Source: Propionibacteriaceae bacterium
Lineage (GTDB): Bacteria > Actinomycetota > Actinomycetes > Propionibacteriales > Propionibacteriaceae
Direction of reading: 5' to 3'
DNA: 13,893 nt
NCBI GenBank assembly: GCA_003451975.1
Contig: DMIX01000318.1
Location: 1-13,893 of the forward strand
Shown here: positions 7,046 to 13,430 of the stretch, piece after piece
Layout: each line of letters begins with the position of its first letter
Numbering within the stretch: position 1 is the stretch's first letter
Program-made: the position numbers and the translations under genes
Notes under the pieces: generated by a model
What the model was told of the DNA's origin: nothing
Database searches by the model: none
The model's input: only the letters and a program-made list of their open reading frames with translations

Positions 7046-8715
7046 GCCTCACCTCCTGCCGGGGCTGCGGTGGTGGAGCGCGACTTTCGTCGGGAGTTGT
7101 GCAGCGGTGCATGGCTGGTGCCCATGTGCTCGGGCTCGAACCCGGAGAATCGCATGCCCTGACCGTAGAACTTGGTACGACCCAGCAGCGTCATCAACGG
7201 CTTGGTGAAGAAGAACACCACCACCAGGTCGATCAAGGTGGTCAGGCCCAAGGTGAAGGCGAAACCCTTCACCGATCCGATCGCCAGCACGTACAGCACC
7301 ACTGCCGACAGCAGCGAGACGGAGTCGGCGGCCAGGATCGTCTTGCGCGAGCGAACCCACCCGGTCTCGATGGCTGTGCGCAGACTTCGGCCGTCGCGGA
7401 CCTCGTCACGTATTCGTTCGAAGTAGATGATGAACGAGTCGGCGGTGACACCGATGGCCACGATCGCACCGGCAATACCAGCCAGGCTCAGCGCGAAGCC
7501 GATCGCTTGGCCCAGCAGCACCATCATCGACCAGGTGAGCGCGCCGGCAACCGCCAAAGACATGGTGACCACGATCGCCAGGCCCCGGTAGTACAGCAGG
7601 CTGTAGCCGACCACCAGCAGCAGGCCGAACAGGCCTGCGATGATGCCCGCCTGCAACTGGTCGGCGCCGAGCTTCGCCGAGACACTGTCGACGCTGGAGA
7701 CTTCGAAGGCCAGCGGCAACGCGCCGTAGGACAACACATTCGCCAGTTCGGTGGCCGACTTCTGGGTGAAGTTACCGGTGATGCTCGCGGTACCGCCGGC
7801 GATCGGGCCGTTGCGAACTCCCGGAGCAGAGATGACCACGCCGTCCAACACGATGCCGAACTGATTGTCCACGCCGGAGGAATTCGCCTGGTAGTTGTTG
7901 TAGAGCTGAGTAGTGACGGTCAGGAAGTCGGTCGCGCCGGCGGGTTTGAAGTTGAGGCGAACCTCCCAGGCGACCGATTTGTCCGGCACGCCGGCACTGG
8001 CGCTGTCCACCAATTCGCCGCTGATCAAAGCGGGCCCCAGCAGGTATTTGGTGGTCCCTTCCTGGTCACAGGTGATCAGCGGCTGATCGCTGACGTCGGG
8101 AGTCGGCGAGGTATCACCGCACTGGTAGGAGTCGAATTCCGCGGTGTCACGATCACTCGGCTCCCATTTCATCAACTCTTCCAATGAAGGGGCGGGGTCC
8201 GCCGCTGCGGTGGGCCGCGGGCTGGGGACCGGGGTCGGCAGTTGTGGCAGCGGGCGCCGGTTGGTGGCCGTGCTGGTGGGGGTGGCCGAGGGCTCGGTCA
8301 CCGTGCCGCTGTCTTGAGAGGTCGAGCCGGTGGAGGCTTCGGCCTGGTACACCTGGCGGAAGTTCAGCTCTGCGGTCTGACCCACCAGACGCACCAGGTC
8401 GTCCTGTTGAACGTTCGGCGCGGTGACGATGATCTGGTTGTCACCAGAAGTCGTGACCTCGGTCTCCCCCACACCCTGGGCGTCAACGCGCTGCTGGATG
8501 ATGGTGCGAGCCAACTCCAGGCTGTTCGAATCAACCGTGCCGGTGCCGGTCTTGTTGGCCGCGGTCAGGGTGATCGTGGTGCCACCACTGAGGTCAAGGC
8601 CCAGCTTGGGAGCCCACACATTGTTCACCGCCATGATGGTGAACAGTCCTGCGATCACTGCGAACAGAATGATCAGTGTGCGCAGCGGGTGCGCCTGTTG
8701 CTTGCTGGTTGCCAC
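7042..8715 (-). CDS. secD: Protein translocase subunit SecD
   Basis: A 557-residue SecD from the GTG at 8715. TM1 is at about 11-31, followed by the signature LGLDLSGG (38-45), then the large extracytoplasmic P1 region (about 46-345), and five further membrane segments between about 353 and 508 containing GVTADSFIIYFERIRDE (422-438). A Pro/Thr/Ser-rich stretch at about 126-178 interrupts the P1 region, and two cysteines (C199, C216) sit just after it in a domain expected to lie outside the membrane. With SecF and YajC it forms the export accessory complex in the membrane. The frame stays open upstream to an ATG at 8835 inside yajC, but AGAGG (8725-8721) 5 bases before the GTG, the normal start position relative to TM1 and the clash with yajC all favour 8715. 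The stop overlaps the secF start. Confidence 0.95.
   Translation of the reverse strand: MATSKQQAHPLRTLIILFAVIAGLFTIMAVNNVWAPKLGLDLSGGTTITLTAANKTGTGTVDSNSLELARTIIQQRVDAQGVGETEVTTSGDNQIIVTAPNVQQDDLVRLVGQTAELNFRQVYQAEASTGSTSQDSGTVTEPSATPTSTATNRRPLPQLPTPVPSPRPTAAADPAPSLEELMKWEPSDRDTAEFDSYQCGDTSPTPDVSDQPLITCDQEGTTKYLLGPALISGELVDSASAGVPDKSVAWEVRLNFKPAGATDFLTVTTQLYNNYQANSSGVDNQFGIVLDGVVISAPGVRNGPIAGGTASITGNFTQKSATELANVLSYGALPLAFEVSSVDSVSAKLGADQLQAGIIAGLFGLLLVVGYSLLYYRGLAIVVTMSLAVAGALTWSMMVLLGQAIGFALSLAGIAGAIVAIGVTADSFIIYFERIRDEVRDGRSLRTAIETGWVRSRKTILAADSVSLLSAVVLYVLAIGSVKGFAFTLGLTTLIDLVVVFFFTKPLMTLLGRTKFYGQGMRFSGFEPEHMGTSHAPLHNSRRKSRSTTAAPAGGEA
7049..7057 (-). promoter_or_regulatory. Strong ribosome binding site of secF
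   Basis: AGGAGGTGA on the minus strand, a near-perfect match to the anti-Shine-Dalgarno sequence, lying inside the last codons of secD. It decides between the two tandem ATG codons and is the strongest ribosome binding site noticed in the window. Together with the ATGA overlap it should keep SecF output high and tied to SecD. Confidence 0.8.
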
Positions 8716-8718
8716 GTC

Positions 8719-8725
8719 TTCCTCT
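8719..8725 (-). promoter_or_regulatory. Ribosome binding site of secD
   Basis: AGAGGAA on the minus strand, with AGAGG 5 bases before the GTG at 8715. It lies in the 31-base gap after yajC and supports the GTG start over a longer reading that would run back through yajC. Confidence 0.65.
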
Positions 8726-8746
8726 ACCGAACCTACGTGCTGTCGA

Positions 8747-9124
8747 CTACTTGCTCTGGTCCTCGCCGGCGCTCTCGTCGGTGTCTGTGCTCTCGACCTC
8801 AGCCGGTTCAATCCCCTCGGAGGCGCTAACCTCACCAGCCTCGGAGTACTCGAACTCGTCGTCCACCGGTTGGGAGCTGATGGCGGCCTTCACCACCGTC
8901 ATCTCCACTCCGGGAGAAATCTCGATGATCGCCTGCTTCTCACCCAGATAGCGGATGGTGCCTACGATGCCGGAAATCGTCATGACCCGGTCGCCGGCCA
9001 TCAAGGCCGCCATCAGATCGCGCTGCTCCTTGGCACGCTTCTGCTGGGGACGGATCAACATGAAGTAGGCCAGCGCGACCACGCCGAGCAGCAACAGGAT
9101 CGTTGTCGGATCGAAACCGGGCAT
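8747..9124 (-). CDS. yajC: Preprotein translocase subunit YajC
   Basis: A small single-pass membrane protein of 125 residues. The membrane segment is at about 8-25 (ILLLLGVVALAYFMLIRPQQ), ending in the family mark RPQQKRAKE, followed by the compact domain with GDRVMTISGIVGTI (44-57) and a long acidic, disordered C terminus (about 88-125). It associates with SecD and SecF. I start at the ATG at 9124 because GGAAG (9134-9130) lies 5 bases upstream. A TTG four codons earlier is in frame, but using it would consume that ribosome binding site as coding sequence. It is first of the yajC-secD-secF group and is separated from ruvB by 101 bp. Confidence 0.95.
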   Translation of the reverse strand: MPGFDPTTILLLLGVVALAYFMLIRPQQKRAKEQRDLMAALMAGDRVMTISGIVGTIRYLGEKQAIIEISPGVEMTVVKAAISSQPVDDEFEYSEAGEVSASEGIEPAEVESTDTDESAGEDQSK

Positions 9125-9225
9125 GTGTTCTTCCAATCAGCCTGACGTATAGCAGCGACAACCGTCGCCGACCCAGAAGCCTAGCGCCCTTGTCGGGCAA
9201 ACCCCATTTGAACCCGAAACGTCTT
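9125..9225 (-). promoter_or_regulatory. ruvB-yajC gap with possible extended -10 promoter
   Basis: This is the largest gap in the minus-strand gene block. On the minus strand TGCTATACG (9154-9146) reads as an extended -10 element (TG, one base, TATACG), which would start transcription near 9139 and leave a leader of about 15 bases carrying the yajC ribosome binding site. The expected -35 position reads GGGTCG, a poor match, which is tolerable for an extended -10 promoter. The gap has short complementary segments but no stem followed by a T run, so no intrinsic terminator for ruvCAB is supported. The secretion genes may therefore be read both from this promoter and by read-through. Confidence 0.35.
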
Positions 9226-10287
9226 TCAGCCTTGACTGAACAGATCCGGTGCGGAACCGGCACCGGCGCCGCGCGAACCTTGCGGTGGACGCAAGCCCAG
9301 GTGATCCCAGGCCCGCGGCGTGGCGACGCGTCCGCGGGGCGTACGCATCAAGAATCCCTCGCGCACCAGGAAGGGCTCGGCGACCTCCTCCACCGTTTCG
9401 GTTTCCTCGGCCACCGCCAATGCCAGCGTGCTCAATCCCACCGGACCGCCACCGAAGGAGCGGCACAGGGCATCCAAGACGGCACGGTCCAGCCGATCCA
9501 GGCCCAGCGGATCGACCTCGTACAAGGTCAGGGCATCGGAGGCCACCTGCCGGGTCAGGACGCCATCAGCGCGCACCGTGGCATAGTCACGTACCCGACG
9601 CAGCAATCGGTTCGCGATTCGAGGAGTTCCCCGCGAGCGCGAGGCGATCTCGGCAGCGGCATCGTCGGACAATCGGATATTCAGCAGTCGGGCTGAACGT
9701 GCCAGCACCTTCTCCAGGTCGGCGCTGTCATAGAAATCCAGTTGAGCGGTGAAACCGAAACGATCGCGCAGCGGGCCGGGCAGCAGCCCCGACCGCGTGG
9801 TGGCACCGACCAGCGTGAACGGCGGAATCTCCAAAGGGATCGCGGTCGCGCCCGGGCCTTTACCGACCACGACATCGACGCGGAAGTCCTCCATGGCCAG
9901 GTAGAGCATCTCTTCGGCTGGCCGTGACATGCGGTGGATCTCATCGAGGAAGAAGACTTCGCCCTCGGTCAGCCCGGACAGAATTGCGGCCAGGTCGCCG
10001 GCGTGTTGGATCGCCGGACCCGAGGTGACCCGGATCGGCACCCCCATCTCGGCGGCAATGATCATCGCCAGGGTGGTCTTGCCCAGCCCAGGCGGGCCGG
10101 ACAGCAACACGTGGTCCGGGACTCCGCCGCGTTGGCGGGCGGCGGTCAGCACCAGATCCAGTTGGTCGCTGACTCGAGGCTGCCCACCGAACTCGGCCAG
10201 TGTTGCCGGGCGCAGCGCAGATTCCGCCGCCTGCTCATCGAGGTGGACGTGCGGGTCCAGGGGATCGTCGGATTCGAGGTCTGCCAC
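9226..10287 (-). CDS. ruvB: Holliday junction branch migration ATPase RuvB
   Basis: A 353-residue AAA+ motor that forms hexamers on either side of a RuvA-bound four-way junction and drives branch migration. Visible motifs: [13 protein letters not shown] near the start (24-36), Walker A GPPGLGKT (64-71), Walker B FFLDEIH (112-118), sensor 1 GATTR (161-165), an arginine-finger region PLRDRFG (172-178), sensor 2 [18 protein letters not shown] (219-236), and the C-terminal winged-helix domain with GLSTLA and [17 protein letters not shown] (304-320). The length is normal. The start is GTG at 10287, 6 bp after the ruvA stop. No good Shine-Dalgarno sequence precedes it, so translation probably depends on ribosomes finishing ruvA. 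It is the last gene of the SOS-controlled ruvCAB group. Confidence 0.97.
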   Translation of the reverse strand: MADLESDDPLDPHVHLDEQAAESALRPATLAEFGGQPRVSDQLDLVLTAARQRGGVPDHVLLSGPPGLGKTTLAMIIAAEMGVPIRVTSGPAIQHAGDLAAILSGLTEGEVFFLDEIHRMSRPAEEMLYLAMEDFRVDVVVGKGPGATAIPLEIPPFTLVGATTRSGLLPGPLRDRFGFTAQLDFYDSADLEKVLARSARLLNIRLSDDAAAEIASRSRGTPRIANRLLRRVRDYATVRADGVLTRQVASDALTLYEVDPLGLDRLDRAVLDALCRSFGGGPVGLSTLALAVAEETETVEEVAEPFLVREGFLMRTPRGRVATPRAWDHLGLRPPQGSRGAGAGSAPDLFSQG

Positions 10288-10293
10288 GGTCAG

Positions 10294-10899
10294 CTACTTT
10301 GCCAGGCTGCGCAGCGCAGCGCGAAGCAGTTGCGCCACCGAGACGTCGGCATCCTCGCCGAGATCCGACGCAACCCGGTCGCAGGCGGCTTCGGCGTCAC
10401 GATGGCCATAGCCCAAACCCTCCAGGCCACCGATCACCTGCTCACGCCAGTCGCCCACGGCGGTACTCGGCTTGACGCTGAGAGCGCTGGAGCCCACGAA
10501 GATCGCAACCTTGTCCTTCAGCTCCAAGACCAGTTTGGCGGCCCCTTTGGCTCCGATGCCCGGCACCCGGGTGATGGCGGCGGTGTTGCCACTGGTAATG
10601 GCCGCGGCGAACTCGCCGGGCTCGAACACCGAAACGATCGCCAACGCGATGCGGGGGCCAATACCGGAGGCCGTCTGCACCAGCTCGAAAATGTCCCGCT
10701 CGTCGGCAGTGCTGAAGCCGTACAAGGTCAGCGAGTCCTCACGCACAACCAACGACGTGTGCAGGTCGACGGGCTCCCCGATCCGTGCCGCTCCGGCGGT
10801 CGCCGGAGCACACAACACCCGAAGTCCCAGCCCCGACAGGTCTACGACCAGCCAGGTGCCGCCGACGGCGAGCACTCGTCCCCGAAGCTGCGCGATCAT
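10294..10899 (-). CDS. ruvA: Holliday junction DNA-binding protein RuvA
   Basis: A 201-residue RuvA. Domain I is the N-terminal OB fold (1-62, starting MIAQLRGRV). Domain II has two helix-hairpin-helix motifs, [10 protein letters not shown] (77-86) and VPGIGAKGA (112-120), which contact the junction backbone. A variable linker (about 130-150) leads to domain III (150-201, with [13 protein letters not shown]), which binds RuvB. The protein forms tetramers that hold the Holliday junction in square-planar form. The ATG overlaps the ruvC stop by ATGA, so it is translationally coupled to ruvC, and its own stop is 6 bp before ruvB. Confidence 0.97.
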   Translation of the reverse strand: MIAQLRGRVLAVGGTWLVVDLSGLGLRVLCAPATAGAARIGEPVDLHTSLVVREDSLTLYGFSTADERDIFELVQTASGIGPRIALAIVSVFEPGEFAAAITSGNTAAITRVPGIGAKGAAKLVLELKDKVAIFVGSSALSVKPSTAVGDWREQVIGGLEGLGYGHRDAEAACDRVASDLGEDADVSVAQLLRAALRSLAK

Positions 10900-11423
10900 G
10901 CGCTGGCCTTTCCCGACTGCTTGGCCACGGCCCGAGCAATGCGATCATCGGCGGCACCTCGCCATAGATGGCAGATCGCCAAGGCTGCAGCGTCCGCAGC
11001 ATCGGCCGGCTTGGGCGGAGCGTCAAGCTTCAGGATTCGGGCCACCATGGACGCCACCTGAGCCTTGTCGGCGCGGCCGGACCCGGTGATGGCAGCCTTC
11101 ACCTCGGTCGGAGTGTGCAAATACACCGGGATGCCTGCCTTGGCCGCCACCAGCATTGCCAGTCCGGCGGCCTGGGCGGTGCCCATCACCGAGATCACAT
11201 TGTGGTCGGCGAAGACCCGCTCGATCGCTACCACGTCCGGCCGGTGCCGGCTCACCCACTCGGTCAGTCCGGCCTCGATCCGGAGCAGGCGCTGCGGCAA
11301 CTCCAGATCGGCAGGAGTCATGATCACCCCCACGTCGACCAGCGCTGGGGGGCGCCCTGGACGCCCATCCACCACGCCGACACCACAGCGGGTCAGACCA
11401 GGATCAACGCCGAGCACACGCAT
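10896..11423 (-). CDS. ruvC: Crossover junction endodeoxyribonuclease RuvC
   Basis: A 175-residue Holliday-junction resolvase of the RNase H fold. All four metal-binding acids are present: D7 in [13 protein letters not shown]68 in AIERVF, and D141 and D144 in [11 protein letters not shown], with the family spacing. It nicks two opposed strands of the junction presented by RuvAB. The basic alanine-rich C terminus is unremarkable. The ATG at 11423 follows an AAGG sequence about 8 bases upstream. It is the first gene of ruvCAB and is preceded by a promoter with a LexA-type palindrome. In mycobacteria other genes, including pdxS/pdxT, lie between yebC and ruvC; here the two are 72 bp apart. Confidence 0.97.
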   Translation of the reverse strand: MRVLGVDPGLTRCGVGVVDGRPGRPPALVDVGVIMTPADLELPQRLLRIEAGLTEWVSRHRPDVVAIERVFADHNVISVMGTAQAAGLAMLVAAKAGIPVYLHTPTEVKAAITGSGRADKAQVASMVARILKLDAPPKPADAADAAALAICHLWRGAADDRIARAVAKQSGKASA

Positions 11424-11434
11424 GGCACAACCTT

Positions 11435-11450
11435 CCGAACATGTGTTCGG
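11435..11450. promoter_or_regulatory. LexA (SOS) box in the ruvCAB promoter
   Basis: A perfect 16-base inverted repeat, CCGAACATGTGTTCGG, that contains CGAAC-N4-GTTCG. This is the core of the actinobacterial LexA operator (TCGAAC-N4-GTTCGA), with symmetrical changes only in the outermost bases. It lies 12 bases before the ruvC ATG and directly downstream of a good -10 hexamer, so bound LexA would cover the transcription start and block the operon until DNA damage. RuvCAB genes are known LexA targets in several bacteria, which agrees with this reading. Confidence 0.85.
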
Positions 11451-11456
11451 ATTCTA
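11451..11456 (-). promoter_or_regulatory. -10 element of the ruvCAB promoter
   Basis: TAGAAT on the minus strand, one mismatch from TATAAT, abutting the LexA box. The start of transcription would fall near 11444, within the palindrome, leaving a leader of about 20 bases. No good -35 is seen at the expected distance (GCCTTC at 11479-11474). A weak -35 would suit a promoter held low by LexA. Confidence 0.55.
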
Positions 11457-11495
11457 ACCTCGCGCCTCGGGGAGAAGGCGACAGGCACGCCGAGA

Positions 11496-12263
11496 TCAGT
11501 CCTCGATCTGCTCACCGACTTCGTCGGGCACGTCCTCATTGCTGTACACATTCTGCACATCATCAAGGTCTTCGATGGCATCGAGCAGTTTGAACAGCTT
11601 GCCGGCGGTGTCGGCATCGGAAATCGCCTGGTCGTACTGCGGAACGAACTGCACCTCGGCGGATTCGTAGTCCAACTCGGCCGCCTGAACGGCCTTGCGC
11701 ACCTCGACCACCTGATTGGGGTCGCAAATCACCTTGAAGATCTCGCCATCGTCGAGGACATCCTCCGGATCGGCATCCAAGGTGGCCTCCAGCAGGTCGT
11801 CCTCGCTGACCTGCCGTCCGCCTTGGGACTTGGCGACCTCGACCACACCCTTGCGGTCGAAGATCCGCGACACCGAGCCGACATCGGCCATGGTGCCGCC
11901 GTTGCGGGTCACCGCCACCTTCACATCCGACGCCGACCGATTGCGATTGTCGGTCAGACATTCGATCAGGATCGCGACACCGGCCGGACCGTAGGCCTCG
12001 TAGGTGATCTCCAGGTAGTCGACCGACTCGCCACCGATACCACCACCGCGCTTGACGGCGCGTTCGATGTTGTCCACCGGCACCGAGTTCTTACGGGCCT
12101 TCTGAATCGCGTCGTACAAGGTGGGATTGCCCGAGGGGTCAGCACCGCCGGTCCGAGCGGCCACCTCGATGTTCTTGACCAGCTTGGCAAACAACTTGCC
12201 GCGCTTGGCATCGATAACCGCCTTCTTGTGCTTCGTGGTGGCCCACTTGGAGTGACCGCTCAT
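11496..12263 (-). CDS. yebC: YebC/PmpR/TACO1-family regulatory protein
   Basis: A 255-residue member of the YebC family, recognised by the near-invariant N terminus [25 protein letters not shown] (family form MAGHSKW-x3-KHKK) and by [28 protein letters not shown] (46-73). It has the normal length, with an acidic C-terminal half and no membrane segment. Family members were first described as DNA-binding transcription regulators, in some cases of ruvC or quorum-sensing genes. Newer work on YebC and mitochondrial TACO1 points to a role in translation, particularly of proline-rich stretches; which applies here is not visible. It lies just upstream of ruvC, the classical position, but ruvC has its own promoter. 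The ATG at 12263 matches the conserved start exactly. Confidence 0.96.
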   Translation of the reverse strand: MSGHSKWATTKHKKAVIDAKRGKLFAKLVKNIEVAARTGGADPSGNPTLYDAIQKARKNSVPVDNIERAVKRGGGIGGESVDYLEITYEAYGPAGVAILIECLTDNRNRSASDVKVAVTRNGGTMADVGSVSRIFDRKGVVEVAKSQGGRQVSEDDLLEATLDADPEDVLDDGEIFKVICDPNQVVEVRKAVQAAELDYESAEVQFVPQYDQAISDADTAGKLFKLLDAIEDLDDVQNVYSNEDVPDEVGEQIED

Positions 12264-12291
12264 GGATGTCCGTCCGTCTCGGGTGAGGATT

Positions 12292-12321
12292 TTGCGCCGC
12301 TCAGTCTATGACACCTATCTT
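12292..12321 (+). promoter_or_regulatory. Candidate leaderless promoter of the lipoate ligase gene
   Basis: TTGCGC (12292-12297) and TATCTT (12316-12321) are 18 bp apart. Counting seven bases past the -10 puts the transcript start at about 12328-12329, which is the A of the ATG at 12329. This would give a leaderless mRNA, common in actinobacteria, and explains the lack of any Shine-Dalgarno sequence at either possible start. The same 44-65 bp must also hold the divergent yebC promoter; TAGACT (12308-12303, minus strand) is the best -10 candidate but has no clear -35. Confidence 0.4.
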
Positions 12322-12328
12322 GGCTGCC

Positions 12329-13417
12329 ATGGTTCAACCCCGTCACGGCGAGTTCAAAGTACCCGGTGGCAAGCTCGTCGCCATTGATCTGAGCGTCGAG
12401 GACGGCCGCCTGGCTGATGTTCGGCTCAGCGGCGATTTCTTCCTCGACCCCGACGAAGCCTTGCCGGTCATTGATGCCGCCCTTACCGGACTCAGTACTG
12501 ACACCACAGTGTCGGCCATCAGTGCCCACGTCGATCGCGAGCTGGCCTTGGCCCGCCAAGACGGCACTATTGCCGGTGCGATCACCATGGCCGGATTCGA
12601 CACCCACGCGATCGCCATGGCCGTGCGCCGTGCGCTGGGGCATTCCACCGGTTGGGCCGATCAGACTTTCACCTATCTGGATCCGGGCCCGCTGGACCCG
12701 GCCATGCATGTCGCCCTCGACGAAGTGCTCGGCCGCGAACTCGCCGCCGGGCGACGCGGTCCCACGTTCCGTTTCTGGGAGTGGAACAACCCCGCGGTGG
12801 TCATTGGATCCTTCCAATCCCTGCGCAATGAAGTAGACGACGAGGCCGCCCAACGCTACGGCGTGGAGGTGGTTCGACGCATCTCCGGTGGTGGCGCGAT
12901 GTTCATGGAAGCCGGCAACTGCATCACCTTCTCGATGGTGGTCCCCACCAGCCTTGTGGACGGATTGAGCTACGAGGCCTCCTACGCCTTCCTCGACCAG
13001 TGGGTTCTTACCGCCTTGGCCGAGGTCGGCGTCACCGCGCGCTACGCCGGACTGAACGACATCGCCTCCGACGCCGGGAAGATCGCGGGGGCAGCCCAGA
13101 AGCGCTTCGTCGGTGGCGCTCTGCTGCATCACGTGACCATGGCCTACGACATCGATGCCGACAAGATGTTGGAAGTACTGCGCATTGGTCGAGAGAAGCT
13201 CTCCGACAAGGGAACAAAGAGTGCGAACAAGCGTGTCGATCCCGTCCGCTCCCAGACTCACCTGCCGCGGGAAGCCGTCATGGGTTCATTCCTGGCGACC
13301 TTCCGCCGCCTCCACACCGTGGTTGACGGTCAACTGACTCAGCAGGAGTTCGAGGCGGCCGCAGACCTGCGCCGCACCAAATTCGACACGCCCGACTGGA
13401 CGGCCCGGGTGCCCTGA
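12329..13417 (+). CDS. Lipoate-protein ligase A family protein with N-terminal accessory domain
   Basis: A 362-residue protein of the biotin/lipoate A/B ligase family. The catalytic part (about 107-340) shows RRISGGGAMF (183-192, nucleotide/lipoyl-AMP loop), GNCITFSMV (196-204) and NDIASDAGKIAGAAQKR (243-259) with the expected catalytic lysine K251, followed by GGALLHH. It should activate lipoate or octanoate and attach it to carrier proteins of 2-oxoacid dehydrogenases or the glycine cleavage system. Residues 6-104 (GEFKVPGGKLVAIDL, LSGDFFLDP, ALTGL) resemble the accessory domain that is C-terminal in E. coli LplA or a separate LplB in Thermoplasma, so the order is swapped. An ATG at 12308 would add seven residues; I prefer 12329 because conservation starts just after it and a promoter appears to overlap the extension. 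Octanoyl or lipoyl transfer by relatives such as LipM remains possible. Confidence 0.88.
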   Translation: MVQPRHGEFKVPGGKLVAIDLSVEDGRLADVRLSGDFFLDPDEALPVIDAALTGLSTDTTVSAISAHVDRELALARQDGTIAGAITMAGFDTHAIAMAVRRALGHSTGWADQTFTYLDPGPLDPAMHVALDEVLGRELAAGRRGPTFRFWEWNNPAVVIGSFQSLRNEVDDEAAQRYGVEVVRRISGGGAMFMEAGNCITFSMVVPTSLVDGLSYEASYAFLDQWVLTALAEVGVTARYAGLNDIASDAGKIAGAAQKRFVGGALLHHVTMAYDIDADKMLEVLRIGREKLSDKGTKSANKRVDPVRSQTHLPREAVMGSFLATFRRLHTVVDGQLTQQEFEAAADLRRTKFDTPDWTARVP

Positions 13418-13430
13418 GCTGCGCCCGGCG

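Noticed and set aside
7099..8187. Long open frame on the plus strand opposite secD (362 codons)
   Set aside because: Antisense to a fully conserved secD. The peptide is rich in Gln, His, Arg, Gly and Asp with no domain, as expected from reading the complement of GC-rich codons.
8716..8835. N-terminal extension of secD to an ATG at 8835
   Set aside because: It would overlap most of the yajC acidic tail and puts 40 Arg-rich residues before TM1; the GTG at 8715 has a good ribosome binding site.
9171..9205. Possible terminator after ruvB (GCCC/GGGC and CCGAC/GTCGG pairs)
   Set aside because: Short stems, mutually exclusive, and no T-rich tail, so not a credible intrinsic terminator.
11464..11495. 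Hairpin-like segments between yebC and ruvC (CTCGG/CCGAG, and GCCT/AGGC) as a yebC terminator
   Set aside because: Stems are only 4-5 bp, one has a loop of about 19 bases, and no T run follows on the minus strand.
9934..12311. Two long plus-strand frames opposite ruvB/ruvA/ruvC and yebC (9934-11061 and 10968-12311)
   Set aside because: Both lie wholly antisense to strongly conserved genes, have low-complexity His/Gln/Gly-rich composition and no recognisable motif or ribosome binding site.
12260..13261. 333-codon minus-strand frame opposite the lipoate ligase
   Set aside because: The plus-strand frame has clear ligase motifs (RRISGGGA, GKIAGAAQKR); the minus frame is a codon-bias shadow that would also run into the yebC start.
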